Assembly (NCBI RefSeq): GCF_021155775.2
Contig: NC_060235.2
Location: 11,145,193-11,209,192 of the forward strand
Length of the DNA stretch: 64,000 nucleotides
Source of the DNA: Neodiprion pinetum
Taxonomy: Eukaryota; Arthropoda; Insecta; Hymenoptera; Diprionidae
Reading direction: 5' to 3'
Below are positions 1 to 11,331 of the stretch, piece by piece. The notes under the pieces are model-generated. The model saw nothing but the letters and a program-made list of their open reading frames with translations, did no database searches and was not told the origin of the DNA. The position numbers and the translations under genes were made by a program. Every line of letters starts with the position of its first letter. The first letter of the stretch is position 1.

Positions 1-1603
1 ATAGAAAATACGGAAGCAAGATAATAGAGATTCACAAATAATCAGAAAAATCATAAATACAAGAAAAGTAGTTATTTGGCAGTTACGAGGTCGCTCAGAT
101 ACGAAAATAATAAGTTACTGAAATCATGCAGCCACACGGAAGTCGTGGACCATGATTCACACAAAACGGCACCACACGATGCAACCAAGAAACAATAAAT
201 ATAATATTAATGACCGAAATCATGCAGCCACACGGCGGCTTACTGCAACTTCAACCGTGGACCATGATTCACGCAAAGTCGATAAGTACTATGAGAAAGA
301 ATAGAAATTATGAGCAACTTCGTAACGGTACAATTCAAAGGCAGAAGCCTTACCTTAACGGTTGACCTCAGGCACACAAACTGATTCTAATTTAAAGTAA
401 ACTTAGAAATAATAAAACGAGAGTAGAAAGAAAGGAAAGGAATTGAATGTATAGGAAGAAGTGAACGGTAGTACAAGGATCGAGAGTATAAAAAGAAAAC
501 GGTAGATTGCGATAATGGTAGAATGAAAGGAAGAAGGTAGCTGAAATCGAGAGGATAATCGGAAGGATGCAAAAGAACGACGCTGTCACTCGGCAGGTCA
601 AGCGTAGAATAGCAGGTCGTAGTTCAGCTCGCCGATCTCGCGGTTGTCGTGAGGTGATTCTTCTTCTTCTTTGATTGGTCGGTTGACCCCCACCGCAAAT
701 AGGCCATCCCCCTGTGGCGAATATTGGTTACTGCGTGGTCATACGTTTTCCAAAAATTACCGCTAGATGTGATGTAATGTGCTGCTCGCGATTTCGTCGT
801 TGACACCAACTCGTACGATGTGTAGCTGCTTCGGTTACAGTCCAGGCTGCCTATCATCGGGGACTTCTTTGGCAGAGGCATACATAGGGTGCCTCTCGGC
901 CAAAGTTACCGGGTGGAGAGTGACGCCTCATTGTTCACCTCCACCGGCTTTTGTACAGGCAGTAGCTAGCTGCCTGTACCTGAGGTCGTGCAGTCAGACG
1001 GTTGGCCAAACCGTGGACCACGACCCACACAATTGGTCCCTGCCGATAGGGAGGCAGCGTCGATCCTCGGAACGACGGCTTTATCACCCTGAACGTAGTG
1101 GTTTGGGGTCGGTCCGGCACCAGGCCGGTAAGTCGGAGGATGGCAGGCTACGGTCTGCCCTTCACGCCATCCTTACGGCATCCGATAGAGTTGGCGGCTG
1201 GTTCCTCTTCGAGGAACGATGCCCTCGGCCGCCGGGAGGATTTTTATCTCCCTGTTCACCGGCAGTCGAGGCGATACGGAAGGTTCGGGTGGATGCTACC
1301 CCAGGTGTATATAAAGGTGCACCAAGGTAGCCAGTGTAGTCTGATGAGACCGTCAGTAGGCGAAGTCGTCGAGAGCTGCAAACGGTAGATAGTGGTCCCT
1401 TGTTGATCGGGATCGTTGTCGTCCAAGTACCTTGTTAGCGTGCGCCGAAGCGCGAAATAAAGAATTTACAAAAAAGAATTAGTTAAAAGTAGTTATTGCC
1501 TATTTTGTATCGAGTTCGGTTGGAGTACCCTGCCGAGGACGCGTCAACTAAAAATAATAGCGGTTGTGTGCCCTTGTGACGGGCGATTCTGAAACGCCAC
1601 GTT

Positions 1604-1606
<3 letters not shown>
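1..1606 (+). mobile_element. Right-hand part of an LTR-like unit, open at the left window edge
   Basis: The block ends in CCACGTTACA directly against a (TA)n tract, the same terminus as the 1.9-2.1 kb units that follow. A strong TATA box (TATATAAAG, 1308-1316), an initiator-like stretch about 25 bases later and AATAAA (1456-1461) give the promoter-to-polyA layout of an LTR read on the plus strand. Bases 1-778 hold no convincing gene. They carry an imperfect direct repeat (about 122-166 and 217-276) built around CAGCCACACGG and GTGGACCATGATTCAC. Open frames over 779-1390 lack any recognisable domain and I treat them as chance. Whether 1-778 belongs to the same unit cannot be decided here. Confidence 0.5.
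1308..1345 (+). promoter_or_regulatory. Putative LTR core promoter (TATA box plus initiator region)
   Basis: TATATAAAG at 1308-1316 is followed 20-30 bases later by CCAGTGTAGTC, an initiator-like context. An AATAAA about 145 bases downstream fits the R region of an LTR. This is inferred from spacing only. Confidence 0.4.

Positions 1607-1652
<46 letters not shown>
1607..1652. repeat. (TA)n microsatellite between two LTR-like units
   Basis: About 46 bases of pure AT alternation lie between a unit ending CGTTACA and a unit starting TGTGACG. The tract appears to be the insertion target of both neighbours. Confidence 0.9.
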
Positions 1653-1655
<3 letters not shown>

Positions 1656-3563
1656 GACGTGGATTTTTCTGCACCTCGGTCACTCGGAGAAAATGACCGA
1701 GAACTTACCTCGTACACAATAAATCGACGATGTACCCTGGACCTAAAACAATATCGCGAATGTGTTGGGCGCCTGGCGTGATTAACACGCCTCGAAATCG
1801 GTAATGCGAAATACCGCAACCATATACTCGATAGCTCAGTACCGCGGAGAGGGGAGGGGTAATTTTTGGGTAGAGAGAGATGTAACACAAGTAAGCCAAC
1901 GCGTGGTTTGGTTAAATCACTATAAAATTCCAATAATATATTTCTCGTCAGCGATATTACAAAAAAAATAAAAATAAAAATAATCATACGACTGCGCTAG
2001 TCGTCCTTCGCGATTCCAAATACAAAGGTTCAAATCTTATCCAAAAGAAATAAGAAAGATAGAAACAAACCAAATAATAAAAAAAAATGAATAAATCTAG
2101 GAGACCTCTACGGCCTTCGTGCGCTAGTCGCCGTCTTAATAATACCTTAACTCGCAAAAACCAAAAACAAAATCGGCCTCGATACGCTGCTCGCGATCGG
2201 CCTCAACTACGACGCTACTCGTCACTTTATTATAAGCCGCTAAACAAAAACGTAATCTAGATCATACTCGACGCGCTAATCGCAATTCTGATTAAATCTA
2301 GCTGGTATCTTATTTCTACGGGCGCTAGTCGCCACCTTGCTGATGCACTATAATTCCTAAACTAAATCAAAAAGACGTGACTCGACGCGCTAATCGCGAC
2401 CAAGTTAATCACTCTAGGAAGCTTTTCTAATCGCGCGAGTATATAGCGTATTATGACGCATCCGAGCTCCAGTCGTAGTCCCTATTTCCACAAAGTTCAC
2501 CACCCTTTTTACGTACGCGAACTCGACGAGACCCTGTGCAGCGGAATTTGGCCGCACTCAATTTCACTCCTAAATTGTTCCCCACTCGAAACCGTGACTC
2601 GACGCGAGACTTTACTGAGATCCCCTTGACTCTACACGTTATCGCGAAAACTCAGGCTACGGTCATCCTCAAGGAGATCGGCAAACAGATTTCGAGCGCT
2701 ACTCTAACTCTAAGATTACTTGGGCCGACCGTTTATCCGGGTGCCAATTTGACTTGCGCTCGAAATATGCCCGCAAAGAATTATAAGCGCTTACCGCTCC
2801 GCAGCCACACTAGATATTCTCCTACTTCCGTCTCAGCCATTTCACACACAGTCTTTTTTCTTTTTTTGACTTTCTCGCTACGCAACTGTCACTAACTGTC
2901 GCCAGGACTCAAGTGACGAGTCCTGCAAATCGGAGCCGCGATTCGAACATGCTCCGAACATAGGCGCCATCCATAGTCAAAATTTTCCCGCTCGCATTGG
3001 GGTTCTCGTTACGCAATTCTTACAATCTAGCGAATCGCTATCGTTGAATTCCGCTGTCGCGGGGTGTTGATTGGCCGACCAGTCTCGTGTACCCCGTAGC
3101 TTGGCAGTGGCGTGGTGATGACTTCGCGAGGGCACCTGTCGTCAGTTGGGCGACGGAGGGGGGGGGGGGCTACGGCTCGCCGGCCACCAACGGGAATCTC
3201 GTCCGCCTTGGATTCCCTCGCGGCAGAGCTCTCCGTTGACGCTCTCTCCGTAGCCTCGTGCGAGGCCCTCCTTTCGTCGCGATCCGCCACGATTGCCATC
3301 CAGTAACGTCGTTCGGATTTGCTGCCGATCCCCTGTCCGAAGCCGCATTTACTCGCCACCCAAAAAAAAAATAAACAAAAATCCTGAAAAGTCTTATTTG
3401 CTAAACCGGCGATGGTCCCCTCTTAGAGTCTCGGATGCGTGACTGTCGTCCTGGCGCTCTTTTTCGAAATGAGCCGCGGTCTACTCCGCGTGCTCCCTAA
3501 GTCTGTGGTCCGTCTAGAGTTCGGGGAGCCGTGTGGAACGCGCAGTAAAACTGCCACGTTACA
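1653..3563 (+). mobile_element. LTR-like 1.9-kb element (TGTGACGTGG...CCACGTTACA) inserted in (TA)n
   Basis: The unit starts TGTGACGTGG and ends CCACGTTACA, so it has TG..CA ends with short inverted termini. It is flanked on both sides by AT alternation, compatible with an ATAT target duplication. A near-identical inverted copy of similar length lies at 54935-56873. A TATATA near 2441 followed by CCAGTCGTAG about 25-30 bases later, and an AATAAA near 3369, suggest promoter and polyA signals of a solo LTR or LTR-only derivative. Open frames inside (for example the minus-strand frame at 3027-3359) persist in the other copy but overlap a G-run and show no domain. I do not call them genes. A DNA transposon with short inverted termini remains possible. 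Confidence 0.6.
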
Positions 3564-3583
3564 ATATATATATATATATATAC

Positions 3584-5684
3584 TGTGACGTGTATTTTTC
3601 CCGCTCCTCGGTCACTCGGAGAAAATGACCGAGAACTCACCGCGTGCACAATAATTTGGCGTCCACGATGTACCCTGGATCTAAAACAGTATCACAAAGT
3701 TTTTGTTGGGCGCCTGGCGTGATTAACACGCCTCAAAATCATTAATACGCTATTCCTCGGGCATATGCTCGATAGCTCAGTACCGCGGAGAGGGGAGAGG
3801 TAATTTTTGGAGAGAGAGAGAGACACTCGAAATACACACGCTATTTCACAAAAGTAAAATGAAATCTTATATTTCACAATAGCGGTGATACAAAACAAAA
3901 AAAAAAATATAATCCAAAAATCGCTCATCGCGAGTCTAAAACTAAACAGAAAATTACACGTAACCTACTCTATTTCTTACTCTAATGAGCTCGCGGCTCC
4001 CCAACTAAAACGTCACTCAACGATCACAAAATCCTCATACGCAATTCTCAATTTGCAAATTCGCCATTTGTTCATCATGGCGATTATTGCTCGACACGAA
4101 ACTAAATCTAATTATTCGACGGTGCGCCGTCGGGCTACCGAACAGACGGCGTCCTCAATCTCACTCGAGATCTCACCCGACTCGGAGCTTCGACGCTACC
4201 GCGAGCTGTCCTAAATCTAAACGAATCCTCACTCGTTACTATATTTTAAACGCAACTAAAACGCAATGCTCAAACTTCTCGTCTCAACTGCTGCTCGACG
4301 CAACGGCAATTTCGACTATACATCACCTAACCTCGACTAAACACTATCTTAACTAAACGTAAACTCAACTAAGCGCAAGCACCACTACATTCAACTTCAA
4401 CTAAACACCAGCTCAGAGTAACGCAACTCAATCTACCTCATCCTAACTAACGGGTACGGAACTCAATGCAGGCGCAATTAAACGTAACCTAAACTATACG
4501 CAATCGCAACGCATCCGAACTTAATTCTTTTCAAAATTCCCCAAAACGTTACCCGCTAATCCGAGCACTCCAATTCGGCACTTCCCGACCTACTCGAGAG
4601 GTGACAAAAAAAAAACGATAACGTGGCTCGACCCGGTACGGTGAAATTCGGCTATACTAGATTTCACTAACGAGAAAGATTCAACTAAAACCCGTGACTC
4701 TACTCAACTTTTTCAGAAACTCAAAATTTACTTTACTCTAATACGCGTACTCAGGCTACGGTCATCAAGCAAAAGAATCGCAAAAGAATTTCGAGTACTT
4801 CTCTACAACGCAAATCCAAAACGGCTATCCGTTACTCGGCAAGCCTTTTCGCAATTATGCTCGAAATTCAATCGCGGGGATAGAAGCAGCGCTCACCTTC
4901 TACATCCTTGCAACCCCGTTTCTATTCCCCTCGCGATTTTTGGGCGACTCCATTGCTTCCCGAAACTCCCCCCAAAACGTGACTACTAATCACGACCGCT
5001 AGAACTAGAGTGGTCTCAAAAACCTGTTACCTGCCGCAACACGGATCTCGATACGCCATCCCACACGTGACGTCATACTTCCAAGAATACGCAATGATCG
5101 ATCCGTCATCGATTTCGTCGATCGCGCAACTCGACGCGCACCTTCGATAGCATCGCTGCGCAGAACTTAAAGCTAGCTCGCAATCTCGTCCTCCGCGCAG
5201 CTCCGTGACGTCTTGGCGGTGAGCGTGTTGCTCCTTCGTCGCTAGTCGGTCCGTCGCAAGTTCGCAGGTCAATTGTTGACGGGGTGAAGGGGAAGAGGCT
5301 GCGGCGCGCCAGCCGCCAGCGGGAATCGCGTCCACCTTGGATTCCCGCGATGCGGGGATCTGCGTCGGCTCCCCCTCCGCAGCCACGACATCCTTCCTTC
5401 TGAATTGTCGCTAGTCCGCCACTTCGCAATTTCCTCGAATTCGGTGTCGACTTCTTGCCTGATGCCGTTGTAGCTCGAAAAATAAAAAAAAACAAAAAAA
5501 AAAACCTGAAATATCTTACGCTGGCCGCTAAGGTGTCCCCTCTCGTAGTTTCGGATGCGTGACTCTAGTCCTGGCGCTCTTTTTCAAAAACTTCGCAACT
5601 CAATGTCGGAAATACCTAAATTTTTGGTTCCGCCCAGGGTTCAAGAAGCCCCTTGTAACGGGCATCAAAAATGCCACGTTACAA
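3584..5684 (+). mobile_element. Diverged LTR-like unit, same family, 2.1 kb
   Basis: The unit begins TGTGACGTGT and ends TGCCACGTTACA, with AT tracts at both ends (3564-3583 and 5685-5698). The first about 200 bases and the last about 700 bases align by eye with the preceding unit. The middle (about 3900-5000) is strongly diverged and rich in CTAA and ACTC motifs. No coding potential is recognised. It lies in direct tandem with 1653-3563, separated only by a TA tract. Confidence 0.55.
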
Positions 5685-5698
5685 TACATATATATTAG

Positions 5699-6662
5699 GC
5701 TGATTCAAAAAAAACGGCTAATTTTTTTTTTTGAAAATCCTCACATAAAAACTTCCGAGAATGTGTGAAAAGACGCCTGTAAAAAGCAGAGCCCTTATTA
5801 TTATTATTAAGAGGTCGCGCATCGGGAATTTCTATTTCCCGTTCAAATAACACAGGAATAAATTTTTTTAAATTTTGCAATTTCGTATTTTTGCAACAAC
5901 TTATTGAATTAGCGAACCAAAGCATGTTCTTGTAGGAAATTTGACGCTCTACAAAAAAAGTCCCTACAAAGTTTTCGATAGTCATACTCCTTCAAAAGTT
6001 ATTCGAGGTCAAAGTTGAACTTACAAAAAAATTCAATGTTTTTATTTTCGATGATACTATGAATCTTTTCTCATTATTTTGTTATAAAGAGGATAGATTT
6101 CGGAACAATTACATTTTTAAATAGTCAAGTGCATCAGTTATGGATTCTCCATGATAACATCTTTATTATTTAACATCGCATTTTTGTAAGGTAACTTTAT
6201 ATTGACTAGATGGGAAAATTAATGATTGAAAAAGCCCAATTAGAGTAAGATATATTTATTAAATATATATTCATAACAAAATAATGAGAAAAGATTCATA
6301 GTATCATCGAAAAAAAAAAAACATTGAATTTTTTTTGTAAGTTCAACTTTGACCTCGAATAACTTTTGAAGGAGTGTGACTATCGAAAACTTTGTAGGGA
6401 CTTTTTTTGTAGAGCGTCAAATTTCCTACAAAAATATGCTTTGGTTCGCTAATTCAATGAGCCGTCGCACAAATACGAAATTGCAAAATTTAAAAAAATT
6501 TATTCCTGTGTTATTTAAACGGGAAATAGAAATTCCCGATGCGCGACCTCTTAATAATAATATTAAGGGCTCTGCTTTTCACAGGCGTCTTTTCACACCT
6601 TCTCGGAAGTTTTCATGTGAGGATTTTGAAAAAAAAAATTAGCCGTTTTTTTTTAATCAGCC
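5699..6662. mobile_element. Palindromic MITE-like foldback element with about 390-bp TIRs
   Basis: The left arm (5699-6083) is the reverse complement of the right arm (6271-6662) over about 390 bases with few differences. A central loop of about 190 bases separates them. The termini read GGCTGATTC and GAATCAGCC-like and sit between TA dinucleotides (5697-5698 and 6663-6664), consistent with a TA target duplication as in Tc1/mariner-type elements. The matching open frames on opposite strands (5695-5985 minus, 6376-6642 plus) are simply the two arms and not genes. The GCGCATCGGG-type motif near 5815 and 6540 recurs in related form at about 48785 and 61275 inside the foldback elements. Confidence 0.8.
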
Positions 6663-6680
6663 TAATATATATATATATAT

Positions 6681-7735
6681 TGTAATGATTCTTTATGATT
6701 TTCTATCAGTAATTATAATATTGTAAGCGGGTCGTACCTAAAGTTAAAATAGCCACCTCGTTTTATTTATTATTAAACTACATACACTACAGAACAAGAA
6801 AAAGGTAAACTCATCTTTCTAACATGGGCGTGTCCGATTGTAAAATCGAAAAGAACGCTGATAGTCGTAACAAAAGATATAGCAGGCACAAAAAATAGAA
6901 GGACAGAATAAATTATTCAATAAATTTACAATGGCCAATCCATGTATAACTAAAATCTGAAGACGAAAAAAACGGCCGGGCTTAAGGTTATAAAAGATAA
7001 AATGAGCCAATAGGCGTCACAAAAGAGAATTAAAAACAGCGGAACCCAAAAAAACAAGAACGAAATAAATATGTATAAATAATAAGAGGGACAAAACAAA
7101 ACAACACAGAGCTACTGGGAACCCCGGGGTCTTCTTTGTAGGCCAGGTTCCTTCTTCTTGTTCACGAATATCTCCTGTCCTCCAGACTACTCGGCAACGG
7201 GATAATCAGTTTATGTGAAATATATAAGAAATGGTGCGGTCCGTTTCGGATAGGTGGTTGGTGACCGACTAATCGCCTTTTGGCTCGCTTGGTCTCAGCA
7301 GTTCCGTACATGCGGATTTGAATTTTCGTTTACTGGCAATCCTGGCCAGCCTCACGTGACCAAATCTAGCCCGATATCTCGCACAATATATATGTAAGTT
7401 TGAGACTAGCTAACTACAGCGCGACTGTCAGAGGTCGTCCGCTCGAGACACGCGGTCGCCGTGCTGATTAGTCGAAACTGCATGTTACAAACAGAAACTC
7501 GCAAAAGGCTTATAGCGCTTGGCGCTAAGGTTTATGATATTTATAATATTTATAATCAAGCAAAATTAATAATTATAAGTACTTGTTGATTCAGGTCACC
7601 CTATTGTAATTATTTAATCGTTTGAATGTGTAAATAGTGTAAACAGTGTAAATATATTACAGTTATTACCAGCATCAACCGCAGTACCTTATCGAAAACA
7701 AGTCGCCCTTAACTACGAAAGATAAGGGAATGTCA
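6681..7735 (+). mobile_element. TA-flanked LTR-like block of about 1.05 kb, no gene seen
   Basis: A TA tract precedes TGTAATGATT at 6681 and another begins at about 7736 after AATGTCA, so the block has TG..CA ends inside (TA)n. A TATATATG at 7386 with GACTGTCAGAGG about 35 bases later resembles an LTR promoter. No open frame of substance is present. The boundaries and class are uncertain and the target duplication is not clean. Confidence 0.3.
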
Positions 7736-7828
7736 TATATATATATATATATATACATGTATATATACACATATATATATATGTGTGTATGCTTTGGGAC
7801 TTCCATTTCCGGTTTGGATGTGAGTGGC

Positions 7829-7874
<46 letters not shown>
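7736..7874. repeat. Interrupted (TA)n / (CATATA)n microsatellite
   Basis: Two long AT alternations flank a short unique stretch (about 7788-7832). Open frames here coding Tyr/Ile runs are microsatellite translation only. Confidence 0.85.
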
Positions 7875-7877
<3 letters not shown>

Positions 7878-8884
7878 AACGTGGCATTTCCAATGCGCGT
7901 TCCACACGGCTCCCCGAACCCTAGACGGAACCTAAAATTAGGGAGACCGCGGCTCATTCCGAAAAAGAGCGCCAGGACAACGGTCACGCATCCGTGGTTC
8001 TGAGAGGGGACCATTGTCAGTCTAGCGAATACGACTTTTCAAGATTTTTGTTAATTTTTTTTTTTGGGTGGCGAGTGAATGCGGCATCATGCAGGGGACC
8101 GGCAGCAAATTCGAACGACGTTACCGGATGGCAATCGCGGCGGATCGCGACGAAAGGGGGGGCCTTACACAAGGCTACGGAGGGAGCGTCTACTGAGAGC
8201 TCTGTCGCGAGGGAAACCAAGGCGGACGAGATTCCCGTTGGTGGCCGGCGAGCCGTAGCCCCCCCCTCCTCCTTTTTCACCGAACTGACGGCGGACAACC
8301 CCGCGAAATCGTCACCACGCCACTGTCGAACTACGGGGTACCAGAGACTGGACAGCCAATCAACACTCCGCGACAGCGGGATACAACGATAGCGTTAAGC
8401 TAGGCTGTAAGAATTTCGTAACGAGAACCCTAATTAGATCGGGAGAAATTTGACCACGGATAGCGCTTATGTTCGAGGCACGTTCGAATTACGACTCCGA
8501 TTTGCAGAGCTCGACACTTGAGTCCTGGCGACATTTCGCGGTGGTCACATTGTGGAAAAAATTAGTAGAGACTTAGTGCGACATGGCGGACACCGCTGTT
8601 GGAGAATTCCTAGTGTGGATGCGAAGCGGTGAGCGCCTTCAATTCTTTGCGAACATATTTCGAGCGAAAGTTAGATTATCGCACTGGCAAACGGTCCGCC
8701 CACTTGCTTATTGAGTTAGAGTAGCACTCGAAATTTGTTTGCTGATCTCCTTGATGATGACCGTGGCCTCAGTTTTCGCGATGACGCGTAGAGTCAATTT
8801 GGTCCCTGTGAAGTCTGGCGTAGAGTCACGGTTTCGAGTGGGGGACAATTTCGGTTCAAAATTGAGTTTAGCCAAATTCCGCTG
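7875..8884 (-). mobile_element. Inverted, truncated copy of the 1.9-kb LTR-like element
   Basis: The sequence starts TGTAACGTGGC immediately after a TA tract and is colinear with the first half of the inverted copy at 54935-56873, up to a shared CCAAATTCCGCTG. At 8885 the LTR of gypsy element A begins, whereas the other copy continues with CACAGGGTC. This copy is therefore cut by the insertion, and its missing half is not found on the far side of element A. Confidence 0.75.
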
Positions 8885-9802
8885 TGTCACGTGCGGAGCA
8901 GTCTCGCACGCGACGACTTAACCCTCTAGGTAACCGTAAAGGTTTATTCTTATTTTTTTGGTGGGTCGGGAGGTAATCGTCCTCTACAGGACGATCCTTG
9001 TGAAATGGATTGAAAGATTTCAATATTAAATTGAGGAATGTTTTCTATGGAGCGAAAATGTTTAATGAAAAAGATAGCAAGTGAACTGGAAGACGGGGAA
9101 GCTTACAATGTTCTTTATCTTAATGTTTACTCTCTTTCTCTCTCGCACTTACTCTTCGGTGGTTCAGCTCCGAATTCGCAGAACGGCTCACGCTTTCTCA
9201 CTCACATTCAATTAAGACTACACAACTTGATTAAGTTCGTGGCATAGCTTTCTACACTTGAAGTCTAACTTCGAACGGCTGACGTCGCGAGGCGAGACGC
9301 TTCGAACACCGCGTGTAGAATTAGTGGAATTCACTCTCTATTCGTCGGTGACTCTAAGACTGATAACTCTTTACTCGACAGCTTTGAAGAAGCCTGTTTC
9401 CGTTAACGTTGGTTTGATCCTGTCTAACGGGACTGACTTCGCTCGCTCGTCTGAAACCCCTTGGAGCGTCGGGCAGCGAGCGAGATTTTTGCTGAATTCA
9501 CAATTTTGGAACAAAGGCTCGGCCTTCGACCTGCGACGGTCATCCTTGAAGCGCGTAATCTCGCGCTCGCCTCATCCCGGTGTTGATTACACCCGGGATC
9601 TGGCGGGCGCGGAGACGCTGATGTTGCTGACCGTCAACTACGCCGTTGCGCTTTGGTTGTGCCACGAACTGTTTTATAATAAATATTTTATGAATTTACT
9701 AATGAATTTAAAGCTATGCTTTCTCGTCTCTAAAGCGATATTAATAATTATTGGCATGGTTATGGTGATATATTCAGGTGTGAATATGCGGCGCTTGTGA
9801 CA
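8885..9802 (-). repeat. 3' LTR of Ty3/gypsy element A
   Basis: TGTCACGTGC...GTGACA; 918 bases, matching 24722-25637 at roughly 90% by eye. The element is read on the minus strand, so this is its 3' LTR. On that strand an AATAAA (complement of 8942-8947) lies near the LTR end. A purine-rich tract (complement of 9803-9815) sits just upstream in the element, as a polypurine tract should. Confidence 0.85.
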
Positions 9803-9815
9803 TCCCTCCCCCCTT
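9803..9815 (-). promoter_or_regulatory. Polypurine tract of gypsy element A
   Basis: On the minus strand this reads as an AAGGGGGGAGGGA tract immediately before the 3' LTR, the usual primer for plus-strand cDNA synthesis. Confidence 0.7.
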
Positions 9816-10099
9816 AGGTGTCGATGCCCCCATCGACTCGGTGCGCCGGGCCGACGGTGACGCTGGCACTGGAGGGTTGGCTAACCCAAGACCGCATATT
9901 TTGATCAATCGGTAATTACATGGTTTATACATCGCACATGCGCTCTTTCATAACCCACGCACACATACATTTGGTCTTTTCACTCACTTCGTTGTCACTT
10001 CGCCGCTGACTCGTCGCTCGGTTGTCTTTGCGCCTCGCCAGCCGCGTCGTCCTCGTGAGCCTGGTCTTCTTTGGGTTGCCTTGGCGTTCTCGGGTGTCC

Positions 10100-10302
10100 T
10101 CAGATGGCCTCGGCGTCCTCGGGCTCGGTTAATTCGGGTCGGGGGGTCGCGGGTGGAGTTCCGCCCGGCGATTCCTCCCACCGGATTAGGTCTTCCACGA
10201 CCTCCGGTTCATCTTGCAGAGCATCTGCGAGGTTCACCGGAGAGTCTGGTGTCGCGGGCGGTATTTCGCCGGCCGGCTCTTCCCAGGCGATCAAATCGCC
10301 TT
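10100..10302 (-). pseudogene. Distal part of the 3' ORF of gypsy element A, separated by element B
   Basis: This frame is acidic and proline-rich, with two WEE-containing repeats, and stops at about 10100. When element B and one copy of its 4-bp CCTT duplication are removed, the frame joins without a shift to the frame ending at 17566. The two pieces are therefore one ORF split by insertion. Function is unknown. Its place after integrase is where some gypsy elements carry an additional gene, but nothing here resembles an envelope protein (no signal peptide or membrane anchor seen). Confidence 0.6.
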
Positions 10303-11029
10303 TGTGACGGATTTTGAGTCTGCACGAATAATATGGGTGGGGAAGACAATTAGAGACGGGGCGGATATGATCGGTAAAACTTAGTGTGTGTATTTTTTTT
10401 TCTTTTGCACCAGGGCTCGACTTAAATTAAGATTTACAAAAGGGTTGTAGACGTAAGCGGTGGCTGATCACGCCTCAGCCCTTAGCGTTGCTTAATACTA
10501 ACTTACAGATACGCGCGCAGGGGGGGGGGGGGGGGAAGAGTGGGTGAGGTGCCGGGGAATGTGAAGTCGGGAGGGTTGGTATTGCGAGGGGATGGGGTGG
10601 TGTAGCGTGACGTGGAGTGTGAGGTAGAGAGGGTCGGTATTGCGAGGGGAGGAGCAGATCGGCCGTAGGGTGCAGGCTAACCTGGTGTCGTCGGCGTGTG
10701 TGTGTGGGTGTCTCGAGGTGTGGTGGAGTGTGGTTGGGTCTCGTCGGTTCCTGGAGTCGTCGGCGTGTGTGTAGCGGGGTGTGTCGGTGTGAGTGTGGTG
10801 GTTTCTCTCGTTCTTTCTTTCTCTCTCTCTTTCGCTCGTAGCCTAGGCTGTTTTTGGTCTCGATTCTGTCACGGCCGTGATCGTACTGAATCTGGCGCTC
10901 GGCTCTGCCGAGCGTCGGGGGGGCTTCGGTGATGTTCGGGTCTTTCCCGACGGGACAGGGCTCACCCGTTCGGCTCTTCCCCGCGGGTTTGGGGTTTGTT
11001 GTGACTTGCACTCTAGGTGCAACGTCACA
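10303..11029 (-). repeat. 3' LTR of Ty3/gypsy element B
   Basis: TGTGACGG...CGTCACA, 727 bases. By eye it is identical to the LTR at 16838-17565 except for one T in a homopolymer (near 10393). It is flanked outside by CCTT, the target duplication. Confidence 0.95.
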
Positions 11030-11045
11030 ACTCCCCCCTCCCCAC
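11030..11045 (-). promoter_or_regulatory. Polypurine tract of gypsy element B
   Basis: On the minus strand a GGGGAGGGGGGAGT run directly precedes the 3' LTR start TGTGACG. Confidence 0.85.
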
Positions 11046-11274
11046 GCGGGGCGAGGCCTATAGGGTGAGCCGGTTTCGGTGACGGATTTTGTGGTCCTTT
11101 CGTCTGTGTATTCTCCTTTTGTTATTTTTGTTGTTTCTGTGTTGTCTGCTCCGATCTGTCGGGGTTAAGGGATGGAGGTTGGGTTGTATTTGCGGGGTGT
11201 GTGTTTGGTGTGGGTTGTGGGTCGTCTTATATCTACTTATTCTACTTAGTCTCGTGTGTCTTAATCAGAATCAT

Positions 11275-11331
<57 letters not shown>

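Noticed and set aside
3027..3359. 110-codon frame (MASKCGFGQG) conserved with 55139-55468
   Set aside because: Two near-identical repeat copies would keep a frame open anyway. It crosses a variable homopolymer, a third copy is disrupted, and no domain is seen. An alternative frame is equally open.
7675..8014. Frames with long Tyr/Ile repeats, also at 1483-1683
   Set aside because: Direct translation of (TA)n microsatellites.
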